A DNA stretch of 64,000 nt from Cutibacterium granulosum (GCF_900186975.1 NZ_LT906441.1:930001-994000); one strand, 5' to 3'. Positions 32,950 through 42,410 are shown, counted from the stretch's first letter. Made by a program: numbers and translations. Notes: generated by a model from the sequence alone, not told the origin.

Positions 32950-33726
32950 ATGAAACACAGCGCAGATCTCATTCCCGGCACCGTCACCCTGGTGGGAGGC
33001 GGTCCCGGCGACCCCGGGCTCGTCACCGTCGCCGGGTTGCAAGCCGTGCAACAGGCCGACGTCATCCTCTACGACCGTCTCGCACCTCAGGACATCATGG
33101 ACGAGAACCCGGATGCCGAGAAGATCCCGGTGGGCAAGGTGCCGCGCGGAAAATACGTGCCCCAGGAGGAGATCAACCTGCTGCTCGTCGAGCATGCTCA
33201 GCAGGGCAGGAAGGTCGTGCGGCTCAAGGGTGGCGACTCCTTCGTCTTCGGACGCGGCGGTGAGGAGTGGCAGGCCTGCGCGGCAGCTGGCGTCCCGGTG
33301 CGGATCATTCCCGGCGTCACCTCGTGCGTGGCCGGCCCGGAGCTGGCCGGGGTGCCGCTCACCCACCGTCACATGGTGCAGGGATTCACCGTCGTCTCGG
33401 GCCACGTCGCTCCCGGCGACACCCGTTCCGAACTCGACTGGGCGCAGATCGCCAAGACGGGCACCACGCTCGTCATCCTCATGGGGGTGGCCAACATCGG
33501 CGGCATCTCCGAGAAGCTGCAGGCCGGTGGGCTTGCCCCGCACACCCCGGTGGCCGTCATCGGTGACGCCTCCCTGCCCACCCAGCAGGTGCTCACCTCG
33601 ACCCTGGGAGAGGTGGCCGACGACATGGAGCAGGCCGGGATCAAGCCGCCGGCCATCACCGTCGTGGGTGACGTCGCCGGGCTCGACCTCGAGCACACCA
33701 GCGTCCACGAGCCCTCCGACCACTGA
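32950..33726 (+). CDS. cobA: Uroporphyrinogen-III C-methyltransferase
   Basis: CobA doubly methylates uroporphyrinogen III to precorrin-2, the committed step to cobalamin and siroheme. The 258-aa protein has VTLVGGGPGDPGLVTVAGLQ near residues 12-31, YDRL, VRLKGGDSFVFGRGGEE and IIPGVTSCVAGPELAGVPLTHR, all standard SUMT motifs. It is the stand-alone form without a CysG N-terminal or HemD C-terminal domain. ATG at 32950 follows GAGGAGA, 11 nt after the fusion gene stop, so it belongs to the same riboswitch-led operon. Confidence 0.95.
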   Translation: MKHSADLIPGTVTLVGGGPGDPGLVTVAGLQAVQQADVILYDRLAPQDIMDENPDAEKIPVGKVPRGKYVPQEEINLLLVEHAQQGRKVVRLKGGDSFVFGRGGEEWQACAAAGVPVRIIPGVTSCVAGPELAGVPLTHRHMVQGFTVVSGHVAPGDTRSELDWAQIAKTGTTLVILMGVANIGGISEKLQAGGLAPHTPVAVIGDASLPTQQVLTSTLGEVADDMEQAGIKPPAITVVGDVAGLDLEHTSVHEPSDH

Positions 33727-34095
33727 CGTCCATCCGTCTACCGGCTTCCCTTCTGACCGCTGACGCCCATCAGCCCACTGGCCCCCTACGATCACTGATT
33801 CGGGGACGCCGACTGCCGGGCTCTGCTCCCACGCGCCTCATCCTGCCCAGCTGACTCCAGCGCCCAGTTCCTCTCACCGACGGAGGCACTCGGGTTCGCG
33901 GGTGGGGTCAGAGGTTGCCCGGGGAGGCTGATACAGCGCTCCACGCCATGTGCCCGGACGAGGTGGTACGGGTGAGACAGTGTGGTTGAGGTCGTGACGT
34001 GGGTCTGATGCGCTCCGACGAGGTGGTACGGACGCGGGCAACGGCTGTGTGCGGCTGTACCAACGTCACACACCAGGCAGGCGGCACGCAGCTGC
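33727..34095. other. Spacer between convergent cobA and cobK, with a short direct repeat
   Basis: No gene is supported. GACGAGGTGGTACGG occurs at 33957-33971 and again at 34017-34031, 60 nt apart, in similar flanks. No clear bidirectional terminator was found. Confidence 0.4.
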
Positions 34096-34845
34096 TCATG
34101 GTCGTCGTCCGCCCGCCAGACGTGCGCGTATCCAGGCCTCGGCGTCCCCAACCCCGCTCACCTCGTCGTCCCAGGCGGGTTGGGCACCTCGCGAGATCAT
34201 GACGACCCGGATCCCCGACTCGGCTGCGACGACGAGTTTGGCATCGGGCTTCACCCCGCCGGAGTCCTTGGAGACCAGCACCGACGCCCCGGCCAGTGCG
34301 GCACGTTCGTGATCGACGGTGAACGGCCCGCGCTCCCGGCGCACCACCCAGCCGTCCGGTAGCTCCTCGGCAGGGGAGTCGACACAGCGCAGCAGCAGAT
34401 CGCGCTCACCCAGGCTCAGGTAGTGGGCGGTGGGCTGGCGTCCCACGGTGAGCACCACCCGTCCCGGGATTCCGGTGACGACGCGGGCCGCCTCGTCGTG
34501 ATCGGCCACCCAGGTCCACGACGCCGCCTCGGGCAGGTCATGCCAACTGGGCCGTCCCAACCGCAGCAGGGGGACGTTCTCGGCCTGGCAGGCCTGGAAG
34601 GCGTGCCAGTGCATCGTCGTGGCGAAGGCGTGGGTGGCATCAACCACCGATCCGACGTTCTCGGTGCGCAGGAAGGTGCGCAGCCCGTCCACCCCGCCGA
34701 AACCGCCGACCCGCACCTTGCCGGGGAGTCGGGACGGTGCCGTGGTGCGTCCGGCGATGGAGGTGACGACGTCCACCTGCTGCTCGACGAGCCGGGCGGA
34801 CAGTTTCCCGGCCAGACCGGTGCCCCCCAGAACCAGGACGTCCAT
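34096..34845 (-). CDS. cobK/cbiJ: Precorrin-6A/cobalt-precorrin-6A reductase
   Basis: This NAD(P)H-dependent reductase reduces precorrin-6A. The 249-aa protein opens MDVLVLGGTGLAGKLSARL with the nucleotide-binding GGTGLAG loop. VVDATHAFATTMHWHAFQACQ near residues 60-80 is the family's DATHPFA block with P replaced by A. The C-terminal VSKDSGGVKPDAKLVVAAESGIRVVMISRG is typical (SKxSGG). ATG at 34845 follows GGAAGG; the longer frame has no support. It runs convergent to cobA and divergent from the cobT riboswitch. Confidence 0.9.
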   Translation of the reverse strand: MDVLVLGGTGLAGKLSARLVEQQVDVVTSIAGRTTAPSRLPGKVRVGGFGGVDGLRTFLRTENVGSVVDATHAFATTMHWHAFQACQAENVPLLRLGRPSWHDLPEAASWTWVADHDEAARVVTGIPGRVVLTVGRQPTAHYLSLGERDLLLRCVDSPAEELPDGWVVRRERGPFTVDHERAALAGASVLVSKDSGGVKPDAKLVVAAESGIRVVMISRGAQPAWDDEVSGVGDAEAWIRARLAGGRRP

Positions 34846-34984
34846 GTCGCACACCTTCCATCCATTCACGACTGGCCTTGGCTCGACTGGCCCAGCACAA
34901 TTTGGCCCGGCTCGATTGGCACCGAGCAGCACTGCCGAGGCCAGACGTCGGCCTGGGCCGTCATGTGCCCCAGGCTTTCACGCG

Positions 34985-35110
34985 GCCAAGGCTCCCATGC
35001 GTTCAGAGACCTCATGTGCAAGGATAGATCCCGCGGCGCGGTGGAACACCGGTGTGAGTCCGGGACGGTCCCGCCACTGTGACGCTGGGGACAGCGAAGT
35101 CAGACCACAA
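34985..35110 (+). promoter_or_regulatory. Cobalamin riboswitch upstream of cobT
   Basis: ACCGGTGTGAGTCCGG at 35048-35063, then GACGGTCCCGCCACTGTGA at 35064-35082 and a B12 box GAAGTCAGACCAC at 35096-35108, give the canonical order. It lies about 110 nt before the cobT ATG and would control cobT, cobU and cobS. The 5' edge is approximate. The preceding 34865-34925 carries loose TTGGCCCGGCTCGA repeats. Confidence 0.88.
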
Positions 35111-35222
35111 CCGCCCGCTCATCCCCAGTCCGGGGATGGTTGCCGGACGTCACCTGACGGTTCCAGCTGCGCGGACACAGCTGCGGGAACGGGGTACGTT
35201 CTTGACCCCGGGAGAGAACTCC

Positions 35223-36377
35223 ATGTCTGTCAGGTTGCCAGCCTCCTTGCCGCCCCAGAGCCTGCTCGCTCGTACCGCCAGGGCCATCACCCCGGTGGAT
35301 CCGAGGATCCGGCAGGAGGCCCACGAGCGTCAGCAGATACTCACCAAGCCGGAGGGATCCCTCGGACTGCTGGAAGCCCTCTCCGAGCAGTTGTGCGCGA
35401 TTTACGGGCAGGTTCCCGGGCCGATCCCCAGCCATCCCGTCGTCGGCCTGTTCGCCGGCGATCACGGGGTGTGTGCCCAGGGCGTCTCGCCCGACCCCCA
35501 GGAGATCACCTACCAGCAGGCCATCAACATGGCTGCCGGGGGAGCCGGTGTGGGGGTGCTCACCCGTCAGATGGGTGGCAAGGTCATCGTCACCGACGTC
35601 GGCATACTCAAGGACCTTCCCGTAGGAACCGGAGTCGTGGATCGCAAGATCCAGCACGGTACCGACGACATCTCCGTCGGCCCGGCCATGAGCCTCGACG
35701 ATGCCGTCACGGCCTTCGAGGTGGGCATCCAGACCGGTCTGAACGCCATCGACGGGGGAGCCGACACCCTCATCGCCGGTGAGATGGGCATCGGCAACAC
35801 CACCCCGGCAGCCGCTCTCATCGCCCTGTTCACCGGAAAACCTGCCAAGGAGGTCACCGGCCACGGGGCCGGGGCCGATGAGCGGCGTCGCGCCCACAAG
35901 ATCGCCGTCGTCGACAAGGCTCTCGCCGTCAACGAACCCGACGCAGCGGATCCCGTGACGGCCATGGCCCTGGTCGGCGGGTTCGAGCTCGCCGCCATGG
36001 CCGGCCTCATGCTCGCCGGTGCCAGCAGGCACGTCCCCATCGTCATCGACGGCGTCCTGGCCTGTTCGGCAGCCCTCACCGCCACTGCCATCGCCCCCGC
36101 CACCCTGGACTATCTCGTCGCCGGGCATGCCGGGGCCGAGCCGGGTATCGTCGCCGCCACCGAGAAGCTTGGTCTGCCCGCCCTGCTGGATCTCGGCATG
36201 CGGCTGGGGGAGGGCTCCGGGGCCATCCTTGCCTTCCCCATCGTGCAGGCCGCAGCGCACATCATGGCAGAGATGACCACCTTCGACGAGGTCGGTGTGA
36301 CCGATGTCAAGGTGACCGGCCAGACCGATTTTCCCGGCTCGGCGGAAGCTGGGGCCAGCAAGGACGCCGTCCGATGA
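35223..36377 (+). CDS. cobT: Nicotinate-nucleotide--dimethylbenzimidazole phosphoribosyltransferase
   Basis: CobT activates the lower-ligand base as alpha-ribazole phosphate. The 384-aa protein has TKPEGSLGLLEALSEQL near residues 40-57, VGLFAGDHGVCAQGVSP, INMAAGGAGVGVLTRQ, GEMGIGNTTPAAAL and the C-terminal LGMRLGEGSGAILAFPIVQAA with the catalytic Glu. ATG at 35223 follows GGGAGAG and matches the family's N-terminus; the open frame extending 48 codons upstream runs through riboswitch sequence. It overlaps cobU by 4 nt. Confidence 0.95.
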   Translation: MSVRLPASLPPQSLLARTARAITPVDPRIRQEAHERQQILTKPEGSLGLLEALSEQLCAIYGQVPGPIPSHPVVGLFAGDHGVCAQGVSPDPQEITYQQAINMAAGGAGVGVLTRQMGGKVIVTDVGILKDLPVGTGVVDRKIQHGTDDISVGPAMSLDDAVTAFEVGIQTGLNAIDGGADTLIAGEMGIGNTTPAAALIALFTGKPAKEVTGHGAGADERRRAHKIAVVDKALAVNEPDAADPVTAMALVGGFELAAMAGLMLAGASRHVPIVIDGVLACSAALTATAIAPATLDYLVAGHAGAEPGIVAATEKLGLPALLDLGMRLGEGSGAILAFPIVQAAAHIMAEMTTFDEVGVTDVKVTGQTDFPGSAEAGASKDAVR

Positions 36378-36940
36378 GTGTGCACACCCCGACACCAGTG
36401 GATTCCCGTCCCAGCCGCGCCATCGTGCTCGGTGGGGCACGCTCGGGCAAGTCGACCTTCGCCGAGTCGCAGCTGGCCCAGTGCGAGGTCGTCACCTATG
36501 TGGCCACCAGCGCACGCAACCCCGACGACCCGGAGTGGACCGAACGCATCCGACTGCACCAGCAACGCCGCCCCGAGTCGTGGCGCACCGTGGAGACTCT
36601 CGACGTCGCCGCCGTGCTGCTCGACGACGATCCGAGCCCGGTGCTCGTGGACTGCCTGGGGGTGTGGATCACCCGCATCCTCGACGAGGTCGGCGCCTGG
36701 AACGACGAGCCGGGCTGGCGCGATGGGCTGAGGACCCGCGTCGACGAGCTCGTCGACGCCATCCGACGCACCCACCGACGAGTGATCCTCGTCTCCAACG
36801 AGGTGGGGATGGGCGTGGTACCCGACACCGCTGCCGGACGCCTCTTTCGTGACGAGCTCGGACGTCTCAATGCCGCCGTCGCCGGTGCCTGCGACGAGGT
36901 GTGGATGTGCGTGGCGGGCATCCCGCGCAGGTGGGCATGA
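36374..36940 (+). CDS. cobU: Adenosylcobinamide kinase / adenosylcobinamide-phosphate guanylyltransferase
   Basis: CobU phosphorylates and then GMP-activates adenosylcobinamide during nucleotide-loop assembly. The 188-aa protein has the P-loop LGGARSGKSTFAE near residues 19-31, VTYVATSARNPDDPEWTERI, HQQRRPESWRTVE (the guanylylated His region) and VSNEVGMGVVPDTAAGRLFRDELG, all conserved. It overlaps both cobT and cobS by 4 nt. Confidence 0.95.
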   Translation: MSVHTPTPVDSRPSRAIVLGGARSGKSTFAESQLAQCEVVTYVATSARNPDDPEWTERIRLHQQRRPESWRTVETLDVAAVLLDDDPSPVLVDCLGVWITRILDEVGAWNDEPGWRDGLRTRVDELVDAIRRTHRRVILVSNEVGMGVVPDTAAGRLFRDELGRLNAAVAGACDEVWMCVAGIPRRWA

Positions 36941-37806
36941 TGGAAACGCCAACAGATTCCCAGGACGGTGCCCCCCGGACCACCTCAGCCCGCGGCCCAC
37001 TGGGGGGTCTGGCCGCCGCCACCTTACTGTTCACCATCCTGCCTGCCCCCATGATCGCCGACGTGGACCGTCGAGTGGCCATCCGTGCCATCCGCGCCTT
37101 CCCCTGGCTGGGACTGTGTCTGGGCGTGGTCGGTGGACTCATCGCCGGGGGAGTACTGGCGATGGGAGCCGGATCGTGGCTCGCCGCGATCCTGGCGCTG
37201 GTGTGGCTCACCGGTGCCACCGGAGGTTTCCATCTGGACGGTGTCGCCGACACCGCCGACGGACTCGGCTCGCGACGTGACCCAGCCCGGGCCCTGGAGA
37301 TCATGAAACAGTCCGACATCGGGCCGATGGGTGTCATCGCCCTGGTGCTCACCCTGCTCGTCGACCTCGGCGCGCTCAGCTCGCTCACCGGTACTGCCGG
37401 GGCACTGGGTGCAGGATCGTGGTGGCGAGTCGGGCTGCTCGTGATGCTGGGGCCGTCAGTGGCCCGTGCCGCGATCATCGTGGCGACGATGCCGTCCATC
37501 CCGTGCGCCCGACCCGGCGGGTTCGGTTCCCTGGTGGCTGGGGTGAGCACCCCGCGCACCGTGGCCGTCAACTTCGCTGCGCTGGAGCTGGTGTGGGCCG
37601 CCCTGGGCTGGGCGGTCGGTGGCTGGCAGTGGGCCGTGACCGTGGCGGTGGCCACGCTGGTGGCGCTGGGCATGGCATGGCTGTGGATCAGACACCTCGT
37701 CAAGCGGTTCGGCGGGCTCACCGGCGACTGCTACGGCTCGATCAACGAACTCACCCAGACCGTCACCTGGACCCTGCTGGCCCTGGCGTTGGCCGTGGTG
37801 GCATGA
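36937..37806 (+). CDS. cobS: Cobalamin (5'-phosphate) synthase
   Basis: CobS is the membrane enzyme that joins adenosylcobinamide-GDP to alpha-ribazole (phosphate). The 289-aa protein has several hydrophobic helices, the catalytic GGFHLDGVADTADGLGSRRD motif near residues 101-120 and the terminal FGGLTGDCYGSINELTQ motif. ATG at 36937 overlaps the cobU stop by 4 nt; the ORF starting 36 nt earlier is overlap. This ends the nucleotide-loop gene set. Confidence 0.93.
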   Translation: MMETPTDSQDGAPRTTSARGPLGGLAAATLLFTILPAPMIADVDRRVAIRAIRAFPWLGLCLGVVGGLIAGGVLAMGAGSWLAAILALVWLTGATGGFHLDGVADTADGLGSRRDPARALEIMKQSDIGPMGVIALVLTLLVDLGALSSLTGTAGALGAGSWWRVGLLVMLGPSVARAAIIVATMPSIPCARPGGFGSLVAGVSTPRTVAVNFAALELVWAALGWAVGGWQWAVTVAVATLVALGMAWLWIRHLVKRFGGLTGDCYGSINELTQTVTWTLLALALAVVA

Positions 37807-37870
37807 AGACGTGGCCGAGGATGCGGCATGAGAACGTGGCAGTGCGCAAGACGGTGAGGGAGGACGCACG

Positions 37871-38842
37871 ATGAACAGTGGACGGCGCGACGAGAGGCAG
37901 CACGAAGGCGGCTCTGCCGAGAACGCCCCGGCTGGGGCCGGCCAGGACGCGGCCAATCGATGTGAAACCGACCGGCACGGTGCAGATCGGTGCGGGGCCA
38001 GTCGACACGCAGATCGACATGGGGACAAGCCGCACGGCACGCAACGATCCGACGATGCTGGCGCCACGCCCGGGCAGTGCCGGGACGATCGGGGCACCCC
38101 GGTGCAGCTCGGTGAGATCCGTCGAGTGGTGAGCCTCGTCCCCTCACTCACCGAGGCCATCGTCGCCACCTGCCCACAGCTTCTGGTGGGTTGCACCGAC
38201 TACTGTGTGCGCCCACCCGACATGGACGACGTGGTCGGTCATGCGGTGTGCCGGGTGCGGGGCACGAAGAACCCGGATCGTGCCGCGATCGCCGAGCTGC
38301 GTCCCGACCTCGTCATCGCCAATGACGAGGAGAATCGGGCCTTCGACGTCGAGAAGCTGCGCGCCGACGGTGTGCCGGTGTGGGTGACGCACATTCCCAC
38401 TGTTTCAGACGCCCTCACCAGCATGGCACGGCTGTTTGGCGTCTTGGGGTGCGCCGAGGAGCCGAGTTGGCTCACCGCTGCACGTCAGGAATGGCAGCCC
38501 CCGTTCGAGGGCCCCAGACTCACTGCCGTCGTGCCGATCTGGCGTGACCCGTGGATGTGCATCGGACCGAACACCTATGCTGCCGATGTGCTGGCGCACT
38601 GCGGAGTCGATCTGGCACCACTTCCCGACGATGGCACGCGCTATCCGCACGTGGAGCTCGAGACGATCCTGGAGCTTGGCGCCGACCGCGTCATCCTGCC
38701 CGACGAGCCCTACTCCTTCGGCCGCTCCGATGCCGCCGACCTGCCCGGCTGCGACGTGCGATTCGTCGACGGGCAGCGTCTGGTGTGGTACGGGCCCATG
38801 ATGGTTGGTGCCCGGTCCCAGCTGACGTCAACTATGCGTTGA
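37871..38842 (+). CDS. BtuF-like helical-backbone metal receptor without a signal peptide
   Basis: Residues 81-323 resemble the substrate-binding proteins of cobalamin or metal importers: RRVVSLVPSLTEAIVA (the classic opening), LVGCTDYCVRPP, RGTKNPDRAAIAELRPDLVIANDEENR and WYGPMMVGARSQL. Instead of a signal peptide it has about 80 hydrophilic residues rich in Arg, Asp and His with scattered Cys. The protein is therefore predicted cytoplasmic unless a later start is used, and no later start provides a signal peptide. Cytosolic members may bind corrinoids or serve other roles. It lies 64 nt after cobS and is probably in the same transcript. Confidence 0.78.
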   Translation: MNSGRRDERQHEGGSAENAPAGAGQDAANRCETDRHGADRCGASRHADRHGDKPHGTQRSDDAGATPGQCRDDRGTPVQLGEIRRVVSLVPSLTEAIVATCPQLLVGCTDYCVRPPDMDDVVGHAVCRVRGTKNPDRAAIAELRPDLVIANDEENRAFDVEKLRADGVPVWVTHIPTVSDALTSMARLFGVLGCAEEPSWLTAARQEWQPPFEGPRLTAVVPIWRDPWMCIGPNTYAADVLAHCGVDLAPLPDDGTRYPHVELETILELGADRVILPDEPYSFGRSDAADLPGCDVRFVDGQRLVWYGPMMVGARSQLTSTMR

Positions 38843-38886
38843 CCGCCCAAACGTGCCACAATGTGCCGTATGCCCTGTTGGGCCGT

Positions 38887-38962
38887 GCCTCTGTAGCTCA
38901 GTAGGTAGAGCGCCGCTCTTGTAAAGCGATGGTCGCGGGTTCGATTCCTGTCAGAGGCTCCA
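38887..38962 (+). tRNA. tRNA-Thr(TGT)
   Basis: The full cloverleaf is present: acceptor GCCTCTG/CAGAGGC, D arm AGCTCAGTAGGTAGAGC, anticodon loop CTTGTAA with anticodon TGT, T arm GCGGGTTCGATTCCTGT, discriminator T and encoded CCA. It is 76 nt long. Confidence 0.95.
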
Positions 38963-39194
38963 CTGACCACCTCGGCCGTGTCGGCAAGGACGATCGTGTC
39001 GGTGGCCGGTGTGTGCCCCCTCGCGTGGGGCTGGCCCACGCTTGTCGCCCATCGATTCGAGTGGGATGGCTACCTGCTCTTTCACCCCCCGACTCAAGTG
39101 GGACGGTTACCTGCACTCTCGCCTGTTGAATTGGGCTGCCGCCCACCCCGGACTGTCTTGCCGCTGGGAATCTTGGGTGCGAGATGATGGATTC

Positions 39195-39659
39195 ATGGCA
39201 CAGAAGATGAATGTCGAGAGTTTCAATCTGGATCACACCACGGTGGCAGCACCCTTCGTGCGGGTGGCAGACGTCAAGCACCTACCTGTCGGCGACACCC
39301 TCACCAAGTACGACGTGAGATTCTGCCAGCCCAACCATGACCACCTGGAGATGCCGGCGGTCCACTCGATCGAGCACTCCTTCGCCGAGTGTGTGCGCAA
39401 CCACAGCGAATCCGTCATCGACTTCGGACCGATGGGCTGCCAGACCGGTTTCTACCTCATCATGGTTGGCGAGCCAGACGTCCCTGCCGTCTGCGATCTG
39501 GTGGAGACGACCTTCCGCGACATCCTGGAGCTCGACGCCACCCCGGCCGCCAACGAGGTGCAGTGCGGGTGGGGAGCCAATCACTCCATCCATGCTGCGC
39601 AGGAAGCCGTTCGCACGATGCTGGATCGACGCGATGAGTGGGAACAGGTGACGGCCTGA
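39195..39659 (+). CDS. luxS: S-ribosylhomocysteine lyase LuxS
   Basis: LuxS converts S-ribosylhomocysteine to homocysteine and the AI-2 precursor in the activated methyl cycle. The 154-aa protein carries the metal motif HSIEH (His57, His61) and the third ligand Cys124 in [15 protein letters not shown]. The catalytic Cys82 is in [14 protein letters not shown] at 39195 starts [15 protein letters not shown], typical of LuxS. It stands alone, 233 nt after tRNA-Thr; this gap has an imperfect 26-nt direct repeat (39055 and 39091) but no gene. Confidence 0.96.
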   Translation: MAQKMNVESFNLDHTTVAAPFVRVADVKHLPVGDTLTKYDVRFCQPNHDHLEMPAVHSIEHSFAECVRNHSESVIDFGPMGCQTGFYLIMVGEPDVPAVCDLVETTFRDILELDATPAANEVQCGWGANHSIHAAQEAVRTMLDRRDEWEQVTA

Positions 39660-39749
39660 TCGACGATGGGGGTACTCCCCACCGGCGCCTGACAACGGCG
39701 CGGAAGTACACTTAATCGTCCCATTCCTGCGACGACGGAGGACTCTGCT

Positions 39750-40532
39750 GTGATCGACCTCACCGACATTCTGCCCCTGGGGGCAATTCGGGTGGAGGCG
39801 TCGGCCTCCGACTGGCCGGCAGCCATTCGTGCTGCTGGCGAATTGCTCGTTGCCACCGGTACGGCCACCCCGGAGTACACCGAGGCCATGATCGACAACG
39901 TCAGGCAGAACGGTCCCTACATTGTCGTCGCTCCCGGATTCGCACTGGCCCACGCCCGGCCCGATGAGTCAGTACGGCACACCGGGATGTCCTGGGTCCA
40001 TCTTGACGAACCGGTGGCCTTCGGTCACCAGACCAATGATCCCGTCACCATGGTGGCCGGACTGGCCGCCAGTGACGCTTCGGACCATCAGGACGTCCTT
40101 GCCGCGCTGGCGACCGTCCTGGCCGATCCCAGCAGACGTACGGCTTTGGAGACGGCGCACACCGCCCAAGATGTCGTGTCGATCCTGTCGGGGAGGAACG
40201 ACTTGGACGGTGGACGGCAGGCCGCATCGCCTGCCACCACGACCTCTCGGAATCTCCTGCTCACGGTCTGCGGGAATGGGGTGGGCACGAGCCTGTTCCT
40301 CAAGAACACCACAGAGCAGGTTCTGGACGTCTGGGGGTGGACGCCGTACCTCGGCGTCGAGGCCACGGACACGATCTCGGCCAAGGGACGGTGCAGTGAG
40401 GCCGACGCGATCCTCACCTCCGGTGCCATCGCCCAGACCCTTGGGGAGCTCCCCATCCCGGTGGAGGTCGTCGACGACTTCACGTCGATCTCCGAGGTGG
40501 ACGCTGCGCTGCGTCGCATCTTCGACGTCTGA
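39750..40532 (+). CDS. PTS EIIA-EIIB fusion, ascorbate type
   Basis: This 260-aa cytoplasmic phosphotransferase component has an EIIA domain (residues about 1-150) with active His68 in APGFALAHARP, and an EIIB domain (165-260) with phosphorylatable Cys174 in LLTVCGNGVGTSLFLK. Both resemble UlaC/UlaB-type domains of L-ascorbate PTS, fused in the order A-B. ATG at 39750 follows GGAGGA. It is 44 nt before the EIIC gene and forms an operon with it. The substrate may be ascorbate or a related compound; no ulaG-like catabolic gene is adjacent. Confidence 0.9.
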   Translation: MIDLTDILPLGAIRVEASASDWPAAIRAAGELLVATGTATPEYTEAMIDNVRQNGPYIVVAPGFALAHARPDESVRHTGMSWVHLDEPVAFGHQTNDPVTMVAGLAASDASDHQDVLAALATVLADPSRRTALETAHTAQDVVSILSGRNDLDGGRQAASPATTTSRNLLLTVCGNGVGTSLFLKNTTEQVLDVWGWTPYLGVEATDTISAKGRCSEADAILTSGAIAQTLGELPIPVEVVDDFTSISEVDAALRRIFDV

Positions 40533-40576
40533 TCACCAACCGTCCACACAGCCCAGCGTCACACCGAAAGCCACCC

Positions 40577-42157
40577 ATGAGCATCGTCCTGGCCATCGTC
40601 CAATTCCTCGTCAACGAGATCCTCAGTGTTCCCGCCTTCCTCATCGGCATCATCACCGCCATTGGCCTTGCAGCCATGCGCAAGGGGGCCGGGCAGGTTG
40701 TGGGAGGAGCCATCAAGGCTGTCCTCGGTTTCCTGCTCATCGGGGCTGGTGCCGGGCTGGTGGTCAACTCCCTGAACCCACTGGGCACGATGATCGAGGG
40801 GGCTCTCGGCGCTCACGGAGTCGTTCCGACGAACGAGGCGATCGCCGGCATTGCCCAGCAGCAGTACGGGTCGCAGGTCGCTTGGATCATGCTTGCCGGA
40901 TTCCTCGTCTCGCTGGTGCTGGCTCGCGTCACGCCGTTGCGATACGTGTTCCTCACCGGGCACCACATGCTGTTCATGGCGACCCTCATCACGATCGTCA
41001 TGGCCTCTGCCTCGATGCCCACCCCGATCGTCATCGGACTGGGATCCTTGTTGCTGGGCATACTCATGGTGAGCCTTCCCGCCCTGGCACACCCCTTCAC
41101 CCGCAAGGTCACCGGTGGTGAGAACATCGCCATCGGGCACTTCGGCACCTCGGGGTACATCGCCTCCGCTGCGACCGGGCGTCTCGTGGACCCGCATGGG
41201 CGGAGCCGTTCGACGGAGGAGATCAAGGTTCCCGAGGGTCTGCGATTCCTGCGCGACTCAATGGTGGCGACAGCCCTGTCCATGGTCCTCATGTACGTCA
41301 TCATGGCCATCGTCTTCCTTGCGCGACGTGGCAGGACGGTAGCTTTCACAGCCTTCCCCGACGGGGCCACCGGGATCGGCAACTACATCATGTCGTCGGT
41401 GACCGAGGGCCTCGAATTCGGTATCGCCGTCGCTGTCATCCTGTTCGGCGTGCGGACGATCCTCGGTGAGCTCATCCCGGCATTCCAGGGCATTGCCAAA
41501 AAAGTTGTGCCGGGGGCGGTCCCAGCCCTCGACTGCCCCATCGTCTTTCCCTATGCCCAGAACGCGGTGCTCATCGGATTCATGTCCTCATTCATCGGCG
41601 GCCTGATCGGTCTGACGCTCCTCGCGACCTTACTTGGACCGGCCTTCGGGCTGGCGTTGATCCTTCCCGGTCTGGTGCCTCACTTCTTCACCGGTGGCGC
41701 AGCGGGCGTCTACGGCAATGCGACCGGAGGACGCCGCGGCGCCATCGCCGGTGCTTTTGTCAATGGCCTGCTCGTGACGTTCCTGCCGGCCTTCCTGCTC
41801 AAGGTGCTGGGATCCTTCGGATCGGTGAACACGACTTTCGGGGACGCCGACTTCGGATGGTTCGGCATCCTCATCGGTTATGGCTCCCGGGCCGGTGTCG
41901 TGCCGGGAGCGGTCATCCTCACCCTGATCGGCGCCATCATTCTGCTGTCTGCCATTGCGGTGCAGAAGAGGGTCGTCGAGGGGGGATGGGATCCAGCTCC
42001 GGATCGGGGCGCTGCAGGTGATGGTGCCGTCACCAGCACTGTCGAAAGCATTGCTGCACCCGGTGGGGAGAATGCCCCGGTGTCCTCGTCCCGCGGTCGA
42101 ATCCCGCGTCCTGCAGGAGCCCCGTTACCTCCCTCCCGGCAGGATCTCGGGTTGTGA
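40577..42157 (+). CDS. PTS EIIC, ascorbate (UlaA/SgaT) family
   Basis: This integral membrane permease (526 aa) takes up and lets the A/B domains phosphorylate the sugar. It opens VQFLVNEILSVPAFLIGIITAIGL, with NPLGTMIEGALGAHGVVPTNEAIAG and the typical GHHMLFMA and FPYAQNAVLIGFMSSFIGG stretches; about ten to eleven helices are visible. The C-terminal 60 residues are a hydrophilic Pro/Ser/Gly tail not found in short UlaA proteins. A strong terminator follows at 42411. Confidence 0.92.
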   Translation: MSIVLAIVQFLVNEILSVPAFLIGIITAIGLAAMRKGAGQVVGGAIKAVLGFLLIGAGAGLVVNSLNPLGTMIEGALGAHGVVPTNEAIAGIAQQQYGSQVAWIMLAGFLVSLVLARVTPLRYVFLTGHHMLFMATLITIVMASASMPTPIVIGLGSLLLGILMVSLPALAHPFTRKVTGGENIAIGHFGTSGYIASAATGRLVDPHGRSRSTEEIKVPEGLRFLRDSMVATALSMVLMYVIMAIVFLARRGRTVAFTAFPDGATGIGNYIMSSVTEGLEFGIAVAVILFGVRTILGELIPAFQGIAKKVVPGAVPALDCPIVFPYAQNAVLIGFMSSFIGGLIGLTLLATLLGPAFGLALILPGLVPHFFTGGAAGVYGNATGGRRGAIAGAFVNGLLVTFLPAFLLKVLGSFGSVNTTFGDADFGWFGILIGYGSRAGVVPGAVILTLIGAIILLSAIAVQKRVVEGGWDPAPDRGAAGDGAVTSTVESIAAPGGENAPVSSSRGRIPRPAGAPLPPSRQDLGL

Positions 42158-42410
42158 CATCGCGCAGCCGGTGTGACACTCGAGCGTTCACCTGAGCAGA
42201 TCGTGTCGATTCGTTGACCGCTGACAGTGCAGCGAGCCACGGTTGCCTACGTCTGGGATGTGGCTGGTTGCATCACCGACGAGATTCTCCTGTCACTGCG
42301 GGCACGAATGTCCGTAGTGCATGATTCGTTGGTTCAACACCGGTGATCTCTGCCTCGGCAAATCTGGCGGTGGCCTCTCCTCGTCCTGAACCTTCCCGGC
42401 AGGTGACAGA

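Noticed and set aside
35079-35222. 48-codon extension of CobT
   Set aside because: It overlaps the riboswitch, and a good ribosome site precedes the later ATG.
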